DNA of 64,000 nt from NCBI RefSeq assembly GCF_012726265.1, contig NZ_JAASAG010000002.1, positions 496,001 to 560,000 on the forward strand. The letters are read 5' to 3'. Made by a program: the position numbers and the translations under genes. This DNA is from Streptomyces sp. HNM0575. Lineage in GTDB: Bacteria; Actinomycetota; Actinomycetes; Streptomycetales; Streptomycetaceae. Every line of letters begins with the position of its first letter. The first letter of the stretch is position 1. The notes beneath the pieces are model-generated. The model was not told the DNA's origin, ran no database searches, and was given only the letters and a program-made list of their open reading frames with translations. This document shows, in pieces, positions 1 to 9,189 of this stretch.

Positions 1-1306
1 CGTCCGCAGCCCCTGGGTCCGCCCCGGGATCCGGGTCCGCCTCGTCCGGGCTTTCCGCGCCGTCCGGCCCGTCCGCCCGGCCGCGGAAGTGGCGGCGGTC
101 GCCCGGTGCCGGTGACGGCGCCGCCTCCTCCGCCTCGGACGCGTCCGCGAGCCGTACGACCGGGTCCTCGGTGCCGCCCTCGCGGCCCGCGACGACGGGC
201 GCGAGCGCACGGGCCGCCTTCGCCCGGTACTGCGCGGCGTCGGCCAGGCGGAAGAGGCGGGCCGCCGACCGTACGGGCCCGATCGGGTCCCCCGTGGACG
301 CGATGCCGCACGAAACGCCGTCACCGCCACGCAGCCCCAGCGCCTTGCGGCAGACCTCCTCCGCCGCCCGCAGAACCCGATCGGCGGGCGGGCCGACCGT
401 CAGCAGGCAGAACTCGTCGCCTCCCAGCCGCGCCGCCAGCGCGCCCGGCAGCTTCGCGCCGGACAGCGACAGCACCATCCCGAAGCGCTCCAGCAGCCGG
501 TCGCCGGCCGCGTGCCCGAACTCGTCGTTGACGCGCTTCAGTCCGTTCACGTCGCAGACGACGAGGCTCACGACCGTGCCGTCCTCGCGGTGGCGCTCGA
601 GACCGTCGTCGAGCTTGCTCTCTACGGCCCGCCGGTTGGCCAGGCCCGTCAGCTGGTCGGTGAAGGCGAGCCGCCGCGCCTCCTCCAGCTGCTCGTTCTG
701 CGCGATGCCCGCGGAGATGATCTCGGCCAGTATCGTCGCGTACCGCGCGTCGGAGCGGTCGAAGACCGGGGCCCCGGGAGCGCGGGCCACATACAGCTCG
801 CCCCAGGCCCGTCCGCGCAGCACTATCGGGGCGACGACGCAGCAGCCGCGTCCGCGGCGGCGGAGAGCCGCGACGCGGGCGGAACGAGATTCCACTACGG
901 GGCCGCCCTCCCCGGGGGCCGCGCCCGTCCCGCCGGCGGTCTCGATCCAGGCCGCCGGCTCGTCCTCGCCGTCTGCGCCGTCCTCGCCGTCCGCGGCCCA
1001 CCGTTCGGGCAGCGGCTCGGTGATCTCCGGGAAGTCGTTCACGGGGTAGGACTCGCCGTCGGGGAACTCGCTCTCGCCGGGGGCCAGTTCACCGACGTTG
1101 ACCAGTACGTCCAGCCGTCCCCGCCCGCGGTCCCAGACGGAGAGGGCGGCGAAGCTGCCGCCCATGGCCTCGCACGCCCGTAGCGCCGCGGCGTGCGCCA
1201 CCTCGCGCTGCGTGGAGCGGCGGGCATGCGCCTCGCGGAAGCGCTGCGCTCCGGCCATGGCCTGCGCCAGCTCCACGACGGCTCGCAGACGTATGTCCTC
1301 TCCCAT
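1..1306 (-). CDS. GGDEF diguanylate cyclase with N-terminal GAF-like region (3' end outside window)
   Basis: About 435 residues are visible and the frame runs open to the window edge, so the C-terminus is missing. The first ~190 residues look like a GAF-type sensor. They are followed by the linker-type stretch LAFTDQLTGLANRRA and a GGDEF domain with an intact ARLGGDEF signature (bases 410-424), so synthesis of cyclic di-GMP from GTP is expected. I see no RxxD inhibitory site just upstream of GGDEF. After the domain comes an acidic, then Arg-rich tail. A TAGCCT box lies 7 bases before the ATG, suggesting a leaderless transcript. From memory this position corresponds to CdgE (SCO4931) of S. coelicolor, one of the enzymes that feed the BldD developmental switch; that equivalence is inference. 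Confidence 0.88.
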   Translation of the reverse strand, partial: MGEDIRLRAVVELAQAMAGAQRFREAHARRSTQREVAHAAALRACEAMGGSFAALSVWDRGRGRLDVLVNVGELAPGESEFPDGESYPVNDFPEITEPLPERWAADGEDGADGEDEPAAWIETAGGTGAAPGEGGPVVESRSARVAALRRRGRGCCVVAPIVLRGRAWGELYVARAPGAPVFDRSDARYATILAEIISAGIAQNEQLEEARRLAFTDQLTGLANRRAVESKLDDGLERHREDGTVVSLVVCDVNGLKRVNDEFGHAAGDRLLERFGMVLSLSGAKLPGALAARLGGDEFCLLTVGPPADRVLRAAEEVCRKALGLRGGDGVSCGIASTGDPIGPVRSAARLFRLADAAQYRAKAARALAPVVAGREGGTEDPVVRLADASEAEEAAPSPAPGDRRHFRGRADGPDGAESPDEADPDPGADPGAAD

Positions 1307-1313
1307 GAGAGCC

Positions 1314-1319
1314 AGGCTA
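1314..1319 (-). promoter_or_regulatory. -10 box of the GGDEF gene (leaderless)
   Basis: TAGCCT on the minus strand ends 7 bases before the ATG, so transcription probably starts at or next to the start codon. No Shine-Dalgarno sequence is present. Confidence 0.45.
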
Positions 1320-1518
1320 GGACCAGTCCGGACAATCTTCTCGGGACGGCTGCTCCCACCGGACGGCCCCGCGCACGGTACGTGCCGTGCGGCTGCGCCC
1401 GTAAGGGCCCGCGCGTGGGCCCGCGGTCCGCACCGCCCCGCACCTGCCGTACGGGTTACCGGCGTACGTTCCGGATCTTGTCCGCCCCGACGACGCCTCC
1501 CGGGCCGTCGTCAGCCCG

Positions 1519-2334
1519 TCATCCGCCCGGCCACTGCGGCTTCCGCTTCTCGTTGAACGCGGCCACGCCCTCGGTGCGGTCCCCGGAGAAGGCGACCGTG
1601 CGCCAGGCCGCGTCCTCGATCTCCAGCCCGGCCCGCAGGTCCAGCCCCCAGCCGGTGCGCAGCGCGCGCTTGGCGGCCCGCAGACCGACCGGCGAGTTCC
1701 CGGCGATACGGGCGGCCAGCGCGAGCGCCTCCGCGCGGTCCTCACCGGCCCCCGTCAGCACGTCGACGAGTCCGAGCTCGCGGGCCTCCGCCGCCTCGAC
1801 CCGGCGCGCGGAGAAGATCAGTTCGGCCGCGCGGGCGGCGCCGACCCGGCGCGGCAGCAGCTGCGTACCGCCGCCGCCCGGGATGACGCCCACGGAGACC
1901 TCGGGCAGCCCGACGACGGCGCTGGGGTCGGCCACGATCAGGTCGCAGGACAGGGCGAGTTCGAAGCCGCCGCCGAGCGCGTAGCCGTGCACGGCGGCGA
2001 TCGTCGGCATCGGCAGCTCCAGTACGCCCGTGTACGCGGCGCGTGCCGTGGGGCGGTGGCGGCCCAGCTCGGCGTCGGTGAGGGAGTTGCGCTCCTTGAG
2101 GTCGGCGCCGACGCAGAACGCGCGCTCGTTGCTGGAGGTGAGCACGGTGACGCGCACGTCGCGGTCGGCGGCGAGCGCCGCGCACGCCTCGGCGAGACGG
2201 GCGGCGACCTCGGAGGAGACGGCGTTCATGGCCTTCGGGCGGTCCAGCACCAGCTCGGCCACGTGCGGCGCCGCCCCGGCGTCCTTGCGGACCGCGATCC
2301 ACTCGCCGTAACGCTCTTCGCCCACCGTGCTCAC
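1519..2334 (-). CDS. Enoyl-CoA hydratase/isomerase (crotonase) family protein
   Basis: 271 residues, the usual crotonase length. The CoA-binding/oxyanion segment reads HGYALGGGFELALSCD, and both glutamates expected of a true hydratase are present (in GGGFELAL and in VGLPEVSVG). It should hydrate 2-enoyl-CoA esters in the cytoplasm; the substrate cannot be told from sequence. GTG start, preceded by GGAGGGG six bases away. It lies between the GGDEF gene and the adenylate cyclase, all on the same strand, and near the propionyl-CoA carboxylase genes, which fits odd-chain or branched acyl-CoA catabolism. Confidence 0.87.
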   Translation of the reverse strand: MSTVGEERYGEWIAVRKDAGAAPHVAELVLDRPKAMNAVSSEVAARLAEACAALAADRDVRVTVLTSSNERAFCVGADLKERNSLTDAELGRHRPTARAAYTGVLELPMPTIAAVHGYALGGGFELALSCDLIVADPSAVVGLPEVSVGVIPGGGGTQLLPRRVGAARAAELIFSARRVEAAEARELGLVDVLTGAGEDRAEALALAARIAGNSPVGLRAAKRALRTGWGLDLRAGLEIEDAAWRTVAFSGDRTEGVAAFNEKRKPQWPGG

Positions 2335-2531
2335 GACCCCTCCGGTTAACGCTCGCTCACCAGTTACGCGGGCAACTGTACGGCGGGCTCACGGAACCCG
2401 GGCGGGCTCCCCTCCGGGGCCCGGTCCGGCACGGGTCCGCGTCCGGGCCGGGGCCGGGGCCGGGGCCGGGGCCGGTCGGGGAACGAGTCGAGGTCCGGTC
2501 CGGATCCGGGACGCCCGCAGCGCGGCGGCGC
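2335..2531. other. Intergenic region with a GGGGCC microsatellite
   Basis: About 200 bases between the cyclase stop and the hydratase start. A short GGGGCC-type tandem tract lies at about 2445-2474. GTTAAC is found just upstream of the hydratase ribosome binding site. No gene is seen. Confidence 0.5.
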
Positions 2532-3779
2532 TCAGCGGCGGCTCAGCATCCAGGGCTCCACGACTCCCAGTCCCCGCACCGGCCGCTGGTACAGCGGCTG
2601 AAGCGCATAGCGGTAGCCGGAGAGGTCCTCGGTCTCCTTCTCCGACTCCGGGGCGTCGCCTGAGCCGACGAGCTCCGCGCGGCAGTCGCCGTCGACCAGC
2701 ACCCGGTCCTTGGGAGCTATCGACGTCAGCCTGCTCGCGAGATTGACGGTGTTGCCGAAGACGTCGCCCATGCGCGTCGTCATCGTGCCGAAGGCGATGC
2801 CGACGCGCAGCTCGGGCATCGTCGGGTCGTTCGCCATGGTCTCGATCAGGCGCAGCCCGATCTCGGCGGCGGTGCCCGCGTCCTCGGCGACGTAGAGGAT
2901 CTCGTCGCCCAGTGCCTTGATCAGACGGCCGCCGTTCGCGGCGACGAGATCGGCGGCCGTGGTCTCGAACGCCTCGACGAGCTCGCCCAGTTCGTCGTCC
3001 TCGAGGCGGCGCGTGAGCCGCGTGAAGCCGACGAGGTCGGCGAACGCGATGGCCTGCCGCCGCGCGACGGTGTCCTCGTCGTCCATCGCCTGCACGACCC
3101 GGCCGGTGGCGGCGGCGAGCTGGCGCCGCCACACGTACACCAGGAACTCCTCCAGCTCGGGCAGCAGCAGCTGTACGAGCGGATACGTGACCTCGTTGCG
3201 GGTCATCCCCGGCTCGGGCGGCTCCGTGAGCCCCATCAGGAACGAGTCGATCTGCCAGTCGGCCAGCCGCGAAGTGGTCTGCCCGGTCGAGCGGGCGACC
3301 TGCACGGCCGTGGTCTCGCTCAGCAGACCCGCCTCGACGAGACCGGCGAGGCGGCGCAGCGCCAGCACGTCCGCCTCCGTGAGCGCCCTGGCCTGGCCCA
3401 CGTCGGCGAAGCCCATGGCACGCCAGAAACGGGAGGCCAGCTCCATGGAGACGCCGGCGGCGCGGGCCGCCTGGAACGGGGTGTACTGCCGCTTCGAGCC
3501 GAGGATCAGCTGCTCGATGCGGAGGGCGCTGGGGTCGTCCTCGTCCTCGTCGGGGATTTCGGGGAGGTCGGCGGCGCCGGCGCCCGGCGCTCCGGTACCT
3601 GCCGCTCCGGTGCCCGCGGGGCGGGGTGTGCCCGGTGTGCCGGGGCCGGACGCCTGCGGTTGCTCCGGCCGTTCACGCGACGGGCCGCCCTCCGGCACCT
3701 GCTCGCGCTCCGGCTCCGGTTCCGGTTCCGACTGCGGCCCGGACGTACGCGCGGGAATGTCCGGTTCATCGTCGGCCAC
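2532..3779 (-). CDS. cya: Class III adenylate cyclase with N-terminal regulatory domain (Rv1264-like)
   Basis: 415 residues. Residues 1-~85 are a disordered Pro/Glu-rich leader. Residues ~85-215 (from about [11 protein letters not shown]) resemble the autoinhibitory N-terminal domain of mycobacterial Rv1264. The catalytic domain follows, with metal-binding Asp in [16 protein letters not shown] carrying the second Asp and a substrate-contacting Lys, and [13 protein letters not shown] with the transition-state Asn/Arg. It makes cAMP from ATP. In S. coelicolor the corresponding gene (from memory SCO4928) controls germination and development. In Rv1264 the N-terminal domain senses acid pH; whether that holds here is inference. 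It lies upstream of the crotonase and downstream of birA on the same strand. Confidence 0.88.
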   Translation of the reverse strand: MADDEPDIPARTSGPQSEPEPEPEREQVPEGGPSRERPEQPQASGPGTPGTPRPAGTGAAGTGAPGAGAADLPEIPDEDEDDPSALRIEQLILGSKRQYTPFQAARAAGVSMELASRFWRAMGFADVGQARALTEADVLALRRLAGLVEAGLLSETTAVQVARSTGQTTSRLADWQIDSFLMGLTEPPEPGMTRNEVTYPLVQLLLPELEEFLVYVWRRQLAAATGRVVQAMDDEDTVARRQAIAFADLVGFTRLTRRLEDDELGELVEAFETTAADLVAANGGRLIKALGDEILYVAEDAGTAAEIGLRLIETMANDPTMPELRVGIAFGTMTTRMGDVFGNTVNLASRLTSIAPKDRVLVDGDCRAELVGSGDAPESEKETEDLSGYRYALQPLYQRPVRGLGVVEPWMLSRR

Positions 3780-4107
3780 TGTCCGCCCCTTGCCAGGTCC
3801 GGTCGTCCCTGCGCACTGCCCTTCCGTTCTCTTGCTGAGATCTTCCGGGGATCACCGGGACGCGTCACATCCGTGTCCCCTCCGCCGCGTGCCAACAATA
3901 CGGCAGCACCGCGCTGAACTGGTCCCTCTGCGAACGGACCATCAGAAGCGGACCACGGCGGACCACCGGCTCGGCCGAACACGTACAGTGCGCCGGACGT
4001 GCGCCCGGCGGGCACCGGCGCGGGCCCCGCCCGTGCGGGCCCGGGGCCGCGGGTCACCGCCCGGCGCCGCCCCCGCCGCCCTAGCCGCCGGTTCCGCCCC
4101 CGCCGCC
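3780..4107. other. cya upstream region (328 bp)
   Basis: Lies between the cyclase start and the birA stop, so it should hold the cya promoter. It has an AT-richer patch near 3893-3903 (minus strand TATTGTTGG). Close to birA there is a direct repeat of GCCGCCCTAGCCGCCG. No gene is supported. Confidence 0.4.
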
Positions 4108-5025
4108 CTAGCCGCCGTCGCCCCCGGTACCGCCGCTGCCCCGCAGATGCACGATGTCCCCCGCCGCGACCGGCCGCTGCACCCCGTCCTCGGTGGCGAT
4201 CACGAGACGTCCGTCGCTGTCGACGGCCACCGCCTCGCCGACGAGCTGCTCGCCGCCGGGCAGCTCGGCCCGTACGTGACGCCCGAGCGTGACGCAGCCC
4301 GCCGCGTACGCCTCCAGCAGACCGGCCGTGAGCGGATCGCCGTCCGCGGCGGTCCAGCGCCCGTACCAGTCCTCGACGGAGCGCAGCACCGAGCGCAGCA
4401 GCGGATCGCGGTCGGTCGCGCGGGCGCCCGCGAGGACGAGCGACCCCGCCGCGGGCACGGGAAGCTCCGATTCGCGCAGCGAGACGTTGAGCCCGATGCC
4501 GAGTACGACGCCGGCGCCGCCGCTCCCGCCCGCGCCCTTCGCCGCCGCCACGTCCGTGCGCTCCGCGAGGATGCCGCCGGTCTTGCGCTCCTCGCCCTCG
4601 ACGTCGACCAGCACGTCGTTGGGCCACTTCAGCTTCGTGTCGACGCCCGCCGTGCGGGACAGCGCGGTGGCCGTCGCCACCCCGGCCAGGAGCGGCACCC
4701 ACCCCCAGCGCTCCTGCGGCACGGGCGGCACGATCAGCATCGAGACGAACACCCCGGAGCGTGCGGGCGCGTTCCAGCCGCGCTCCAGCCGGCCACGGCC
4801 CGCGGTCTGCTCCTCGGCGACGAGCACGGCGCCCTCCACCGCGTCGCCGTCGCGCGCCCGTCCGGCGAGGTCGGTGTTGGTCGAGCCGGTGCGCTCGACC
4901 ACGTCCAGCGATGTCCACATGCTGTCCGCACCGGTCAACGCCCTGCGCAGGGACGCTGCGTTGAGGGGTGGACGGCTGAGGTCGGACCAGCGGCTGCCCG
5001 GGTCGTCGGAGGGGTTCGGCGTCAT
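4108..5025 (-). CDS. birA: Biotin--protein ligase (biotin--[acetyl-CoA carboxylase] ligase)
   Basis: 305 residues. The three class signatures are clear: [11 protein letters not shown] (adenylate loop), LKWPNDVLV (catalytic Lys) and GIGLNV. A C-terminal SH3-like domain follows. There is no N-terminal helix-turn-helix, so this is a monofunctional class I ligase. It attaches biotin to the carrier lysine of acyl-CoA carboxylase alpha subunits, whose gene accA2 is about 4 kb away. It is divergent from pccB with 234 bp between them, a sensible pairing of enzyme and activator. Start chosen at the ATG at 5025, because the frame extends upstream into low-complexity sequence without motifs. Confidence 0.92.
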   Translation of the reverse strand: MTPNPSDDPGSRWSDLSRPPLNAASLRRALTGADSMWTSLDVVERTGSTNTDLAGRARDGDAVEGAVLVAEEQTAGRGRLERGWNAPARSGVFVSMLIVPPVPQERWGWVPLLAGVATATALSRTAGVDTKLKWPNDVLVDVEGEERKTGGILAERTDVAAAKGAGGSGGAGVVLGIGLNVSLRESELPVPAAGSLVLAGARATDRDPLLRSVLRSVEDWYGRWTAADGDPLTAGLLEAYAAGCVTLGRHVRAELPGGEQLVGEAVAVDSDGRLVIATEDGVQRPVAAGDIVHLRGSGGTGGDGG

Positions 5026-5259
5026 GGCGCCAGCGTAGGCCCGCACCCGTGGGCACCGCCTGCGCGGCGGGGACGGGCACCGCCGGCGGGCGGGCCGGAC
5101 GAACGGTGTGCGCCGCACGCGCCGCGCACGCACCCGGCACGCACCCCGCGGGCACGCCCCTCGTGCTCCAGTGTGGCCAACGCCGCACCGACGGAAGGCT
5201 CCTTCGCGGATAGCCTACGAACCGGTAGCCGCACGCTGACGAGTAGGAGCTCCACGCAG

Positions 5260-6861
5260 ATGTCCGAGCAGTCCGAGCAGGCGAGCCCTGACATCCACAC
5301 CACCGCGGGCAAGATCGCGGATTTCGAGCGCCGCGCCGCGGAGGCGACGCACGCGGGCTCGCAGCGTGCGGTGGAGAAGCAGCACGCGAAGGGCAAGCTG
5401 ACGGCAAGGGAACGGGTCGATCTCCTGCTCGACGAGGGCAGTTTCACGGAGCTGGACGAGTTCGCGCGCCACCGTTCGACCAACTTCGGCCTGGAGTCGA
5501 ACCGCCCGTACGGCGACGGAGTCGTCACCGGCTACGGCACCGTCGACGGCCGCCCCGTCTGCGTCTATTCGCAGGACTTCACGATCTTCGGCGGCTCGCT
5601 CGGCGAGGTCTACGGCGAGAAGATCGTGAAGGTCATGGACTTCGCGCTGAAGAACGGCTGCCCGGTCATCGGCATCAACGACGGCGGCGGCGCGCGCATC
5701 CAGGAAGGCGTCGTGGCGCTCGGCCTGTTCGCGGAGATCTTCCGCAGGAACGTGCACGCCTCCGGCGTCGTGCCGCAGATCAGCCTCATCGTCGGCCCCT
5801 GTGCGGGCGGCGCCGTCTACTCCCCCGCGATCACCGACTTCACGGTGATGGTCGACCAGACCTCGCACATGTTCATCACCGGGCCCGACGTCATCAAGAC
5901 CGTGACGGGCGAGGACGTCGGCTTCGAGGAGCTGGGCGGCGCCCGTACGCACAACTCCACTTCCGGCGTCGCACACCACATGTCCGGGGACGAGAAGGAC
6001 GCCGTCGAGTACGTCAAGGCGCTGCTGTCCTACCTCCCGTCGAACAACCTCTCCGAGCCGCCCGTCTACCCCGAGGACGCGGACCTGGAGACCTCCGACG
6101 AGGACCGCGAACTCGACAAGCTGATCCCGGACTCGGCGAACCAGCCGTACGACATGCACTCCGCGATCGAGCACGTCCTCGACGACGGCGAATTCCTGGA
6201 GACGCAGGCCCTGTTCGCGCCGAACATCATCACGGGCTTCGGGCGGATCGAGGGGCAGTCGGTGGGCGTCGTGGCCAACCAGCCGCTCCAGTTCGCCGGT
6301 TGTCTCAACATCGACGCCAGCGAGAAGGCGGCGCGCTTCGTGCGCACCTGCGACGCCTTCAACGTCCCCGTCATCACCTTCGTCGACGTACCCGGCTTCC
6401 TGCCGGGCACCGACCAGGAGTACGACGGCATCATCCGCCGCGGCGCCAAGCTCATCTACGCCTACGCGGAGGCGACGGTGCCGCTGGTCACCGTCATCAC
6501 GCGGAAGGCCTTCGGCGGCGCGTACGACGTCATGGGCTCCAAGCACCTCGGCGCCGACCTCAACTTCGCCTGGCCCACCGCGCAGATCGCCGTCATGGGC
6601 GCGCAGGGCGCGGTCAACATCCTCTACCGCAAGCGGCTCGCCGGCGTCGAGGGCGACGACGAACGCGAGGCGCTGCGGGCGGAGTTGACGCAGGAGTACG
6701 AGGACGCGCTGCTGAATCCGTATGCCGCGGCCGAACGCGGGTATGTGGACGCTGTGATCATGCCGTCCGAGACCCGCCGCCACATCACGCGCGGTCTGCG
6801 CACGCTCCGCTCCAAGCGGGAGCAGCTGCCCCCCAAGAAGCACGGCAACATCCCGCTGTGA
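5260..6861 (+). CDS. pccB: Propionyl-CoA carboxylase beta subunit (carboxyltransferase)
   Basis: 533 residues, full length for the family. It carries the N- and C-terminal carboxyltransferase domains with oxyanion-type turns ([51 protein letters not shown]). The Asp in GGAYDVM is residue 423 here; as I recall, the matching Asp422 of S. coelicolor PccB is what makes the enzyme prefer propionyl-CoA to acetyl-CoA. It transfers the carboxyl group from biotin to propionyl-CoA, giving methylmalonyl-CoA for polyketides and anaplerosis. The start is the ATG at 5260, with GGAG ten bases upstream; the frame is open further upstream only as GC-rich filler. pccE follows after 14 bases. Confidence 0.96.
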   Translation: MSEQSEQASPDIHTTAGKIADFERRAAEATHAGSQRAVEKQHAKGKLTARERVDLLLDEGSFTELDEFARHRSTNFGLESNRPYGDGVVTGYGTVDGRPVCVYSQDFTIFGGSLGEVYGEKIVKVMDFALKNGCPVIGINDGGGARIQEGVVALGLFAEIFRRNVHASGVVPQISLIVGPCAGGAVYSPAITDFTVMVDQTSHMFITGPDVIKTVTGEDVGFEELGGARTHNSTSGVAHHMSGDEKDAVEYVKALLSYLPSNNLSEPPVYPEDADLETSDEDRELDKLIPDSANQPYDMHSAIEHVLDDGEFLETQALFAPNIITGFGRIEGQSVGVVANQPLQFAGCLNIDASEKAARFVRTCDAFNVPVITFVDVPGFLPGTDQEYDGIIRRGAKLIYAYAEATVPLVTVITRKAFGGAYDVMGSKHLGADLNFAWPTAQIAVMGAQGAVNILYRKRLAGVEGDDEREALRAELTQEYEDALLNPYAAAERGYVDAVIMPSETRRHITRGLRTLRSKREQLPPKKHGNIPL

Positions 6862-6875
6862 GGAGGCCGTTGGCC

Positions 6876-7130
6876 ATGCTCGACCCGACGACGACAGAGG
6901 AGCGAGGGGAGCACCCGCCGATCCCGCCGGTCAAGGTGGTGCGGGGCAACCCGACTCCGGAGGAGCTGGCCGCCGCGCTCGCGGTGGTCAGGGCGCGGGC
7001 CGCCGCGGCGGCGTCCGAGGCTCCTGCCCGGCGTACCGCGCAGGAGTGGTCCGATCCCGCTCGCACGGTCCCGCGGCGGGTGCCGCAGCCGGGCCCGAGG
7101 GCCTGGCGTACGACGTACTGGCCCGCGTGA
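6876..7130 (+). CDS. pccE: Acyl-CoA carboxylase epsilon subunit
   Basis: 84 residues. The central segment VKVVRGNPTPEELAAALAVV is the hallmark of actinobacterial carboxylase epsilon subunits, small proteins that stabilise the alpha-beta complex and raise its activity. The tail is Ala/Arg/Pro-rich and ends WRTTYWPA. ATG chosen because GGAGG (6862-6866) lies 9 bases before it; an in-frame TTG at 6870 is too close. The gene starts 14 bases after pccB and must be co-transcribed with it. Confidence 0.9.
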   Translation: MLDPTTTEERGEHPPIPPVKVVRGNPTPEELAAALAVVRARAAAAASEAPARRTAQEWSDPARTVPRRVPQPGPRAWRTTYWPA

Positions 7131-7207
7131 CACCGCTGCCGCGGCGCGGTCCCCGTTCGCACGCTCGCGGCCGGGTTCCGCGGCGGGTGCCCGCGCCCCG
7201 TCCCGAA

Positions 7208-7223
7208 TGAGTACGCGTACTCA
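7208..7223. promoter_or_regulatory. 16-bp perfect palindrome matching the MacR box
   Basis: TGAGTACGCGTACTCA is its own reverse complement. It fits the pattern TGAGTACnnGTACTCA that I remember as the binding site of MacR, response regulator of the MacRS two-component system. It ends 26 bases before the ATG of the small membrane protein, the kind of gene reported as a MacR target. The match is seen in sequence; binding is inference. Confidence 0.7.
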
Positions 7224-7249
7224 GGCGCACCCGCCGTGCTCGCCGCAGC

Positions 7250-7396
7250 ATGGGAATCATGCTGTGGTCCGACCCTCGTGACGAGCCTCCGAAGGAGATG
7301 CGCGCGACCCTTGCGATGCTGCGGCGCCTGTACTGGCTGCTGCCCGTGGTCGTGATCTCCTCCTTCCTGCTGGCCAACGTGCGGCCGGACGCCTAG
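7250..7396 (+). CDS. Small single-pass membrane protein (SCO4924-type)
   Basis: 48 residues from the ATG at 7250, or 45 from the second ATG at 7259. A short charged start (WSDPRDEPPKEMRATLAML) is followed by one membrane span, LYWLLPVVVISSFLLANV, and the tail RPDA. It is too short for routine gene calling, but it sits at a conserved place between pccE and maf behind the 16-bp palindrome at 7208-7223. From memory, S. coelicolor SCO4924 is a membrane protein gene activated by MacRS and linked to aerial growth. No enzymatic motif is present; the function is unknown. Confidence 0.75.
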   Translation: MGIMLWSDPRDEPPKEMRATLAMLRRLYWLLPVVVISSFLLANVRPDA

Positions 7397-7434
7397 CCCG
7401 TATCCCGTTCGCGTGGGCCGTACGCGGCGTTGCC

Positions 7435-7440
7435 TACGAT
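7435..7440 (+). promoter_or_regulatory. -10 box of maf (leaderless)
   Basis: TACGAT ends 7 bases before the maf ATG with no Shine-Dalgarno between, pointing to a leaderless transcript starting at the ATG at 7448. Confidence 0.45.
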
Positions 7441-7447
7441 TGCGGCC

Positions 7448-8134
7448 ATGCCCTCCCCGACTGAGCCCTCCACGCCTGAGCACTCGCCGACCGGGCCCTC
7501 CCCGACCGAGCACTCGCCGCAGCCGCGACCGGCGGGCCCCGCACGCCGCCTCGTTCTCGCCTCGGCGTCCCCCGCCCGGCTGGGACTGCTGCGCCAGGCC
7601 GGCTTCGAGCCCGAGGTGATCGTCAGCGGCGTCGACGAGGACGCGCTGTCCGCGCGGACGCCCGGCGAACTCGCGCTCATACTCGCCGAGGCCAAGGCCC
7701 GCGCCGTCGCGGACCTGCCGCAGTCCGCGGACGCGCTCGTCGTCGGCTGCGACTCCGTGCTGGACCTGGACGGTGAGCCGCTGGGCAAGCCCGCCGACGC
7801 CGAGGAGGCCACGGCCCGCTGGAAAGCGATGCGGGGCCGCTCCGGGGTGCTGCGTACGGGGCACTGCGTGATCGACACCCGTACGGGCACGAGCACTTCG
7901 GCCACCGCGTCCACGACCGTGCACTTCGGGGAGCCCGACGACGAGGAGATCGCCGCCTATGTGGCGACGGGCGAACCCGTGAACGTCGCGGGCGCGTTCA
8001 CGCTCGACGGGCGCTCGGCGCCGTTCGTCAAGGGCGTCGAGGGCGACCACGGCACCGTCATCGGGCTGTCGCTGCCGCTGCTGCGGGACCTCCTCGCGGA
8101 GCTGGACGTCCGCATCACCGATCTGTGGCCCTGA
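7448..8134 (+). CDS. maf: Maf-like nucleotide pyrophosphatase
   Basis: 228 residues. From residue ~34 it is a standard Maf/YhdE protein: [19 protein letters not shown] (phosphate-binding start), VVGCDSVL with the catalytic Asp, GKPADAEEA, and [14 protein letters not shown]. The family hydrolyses non-canonical or excess nucleoside triphosphates (dTTP/UTP or modified bases) to the monophosphate. The first ~32 residues are a low-complexity Pro/Ser/Thr repeat (units like SPTE, STPEHSP) not found in the fold, probably lineage-specific. The start follows the TACGAT box; an upstream TTG at 7430 is less likely. Confidence 0.88.
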   Translation: MPSPTEPSTPEHSPTGPSPTEHSPQPRPAGPARRLVLASASPARLGLLRQAGFEPEVIVSGVDEDALSARTPGELALILAEAKARAVADLPQSADALVVGCDSVLDLDGEPLGKPADAEEATARWKAMRGRSGVLRTGHCVIDTRTGTSTSATASTTVHFGEPDDEEIAAYVATGEPVNVAGAFTLDGRSAPFVKGVEGDHGTVIGLSLPLLRDLLAELDVRITDLWP

Positions 8135-8212
8135 CGCGGGGAGTTGGGGACACGGGGAGTTGGGAACGCAGAGGTTCGCGGCGGCGCGGCCAACAGCGCC
8201 GCCGCGCACGGC

Positions 8213-8275
8213 TCTTACGTGCTTTACGTCTACGTGTCTTACGCCTACGTCTCTTGCGTCTACGTCTCTTACGTC
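8213..8275. repeat. Degenerate tandem repeat with TACGT units
   Basis: About four imperfect copies of a ~15-base unit of the type CTTACGTCTACGTCT, directly after the stop of the membrane protein at 8269. It lies between the convergent maf and membrane protein genes. Confidence 0.7.
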
Positions 8276-8793
8276 GCGGACGGCTCCGGGTGCGGGCCGC
8301 CGCCAGGTGCGCCCGCCGCGGGCGGGCCGTCCGAGCCGGGCTCCGAACCGCCCTTCGCCGCTTCCTCTTCCACGCTGTACGAGACCAGCGACCAGACGAT
8401 GAGTCCGAGCACCACCATCATGAACAGGAACGCCAGCCAGCCGACCAGCCCGACCGAGGCCGCGCCGAGCAGCCCGTGCACGACGGCCGCACTGATCAGC
8501 ACGATGCGCAGCACTCCGGTGGGCGCCTTGTCGCGGACGGCGGTGATGGCCAACACCAGTGCGCACAGCAGCAGATACACCCCGAAGACCGCGCCGGCGA
8601 CCACGGCCGAGAGCGACATCGAGCGAGGTTCGAGTCCGGCCATGGACATCTGCTGGTCGTCGACGACCATCCCGAGAAAGATGTTCAGCAGAACGATGCC
8701 GAACGCCTCGACCACCAGTATCAGCGCCGCGGCCGCGGCCACCGATCGTCGGAGCCCCACCCCGTCCACCCTCTTCCGCTTTTCACCGGCCAT
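8269..8793 (-). CDS. Four-span integral membrane protein, function unknown
   Basis: 174 residues. Hydrophobic segments at about 15-42, 61-84, 94-115 and 117-140 predict four membrane helices, with a charged N-terminus (MAGEKRKR) and an acidic then Gly/Pro-rich tail (EEEAAKGGSEPGSDG). No catalytic motif is recognised. It is convergent with maf and divergent from accA2, a position that from memory matches SCO4922. A generic membrane role is all that can be claimed. Confidence 0.78.
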   Translation of the reverse strand: MAGEKRKRVDGVGLRRSVAAAAALILVVEAFGIVLLNIFLGMVVDDQQMSMAGLEPRSMSLSAVVAGAVFGVYLLLCALVLAITAVRDKAPTGVLRIVLISAAVVHGLLGAASVGLVGWLAFLFMMVVLGLIVWSLVSYSVEEEAAKGGSEPGSDGPPAAGAPGGGPHPEPSAT

Positions 8794-9189
8794 GACCGAT
8801 GTGCTTCGTTACCTGGAGTACGTCGCCAGGGCACCGCGAACGCTACTTACGGGTATGACGCCGGGCAAGAGCCCGGACGTGAAGCAAAGTTTCCCTCCGC
8901 GATTCATAGGGATCCCACAAAGACCCGTCCGCTCGTCGCGCTGTGGGCTGCGGAGACGTTGACCACATCCGAAGATCCCGGAGCTTCACGGGAAACCCGG
9001 CGTACCTTGGGATGACGGGGAACACGAAGGACTGTGACGGCCGCACGTCACGGTCCGTGTGGGAAAGCTCACGCCCGTGGGCGGCTCGGCCAGTGGTGTC
9101 GCCAGTACCTAAACTCTCAGCACACTCAACACGTTCAACCACCAACACAGCTGATCCTCTTGCGGCGCAGCGCCAAGTAGGGAGACATC
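8794..9189. other. accA2 / membrane-protein divergent upstream region (396 bp)
   Basis: Should hold divergent promoters. It is AT-richer than its surroundings, with a TAAACT hexamer near 9109 upstream of accA2 and a GGGAG site just before the accA2 GTG. No convincing gene, riboswitch or operator was identified. Confidence 0.4.

Noticed and set aside
5215-6843. 542-residue open frame antisense to pccB
   Set aside because: Shadow frame caused by GC-biased third positions; no motifs, and pccB on the other strand is certain.
8843-9148. 101-residue minus-strand frame upstream of accA2
   Set aside because: Overlaps the accA2 promoter region, has no ribosome site or family and lacks typical codon bias.
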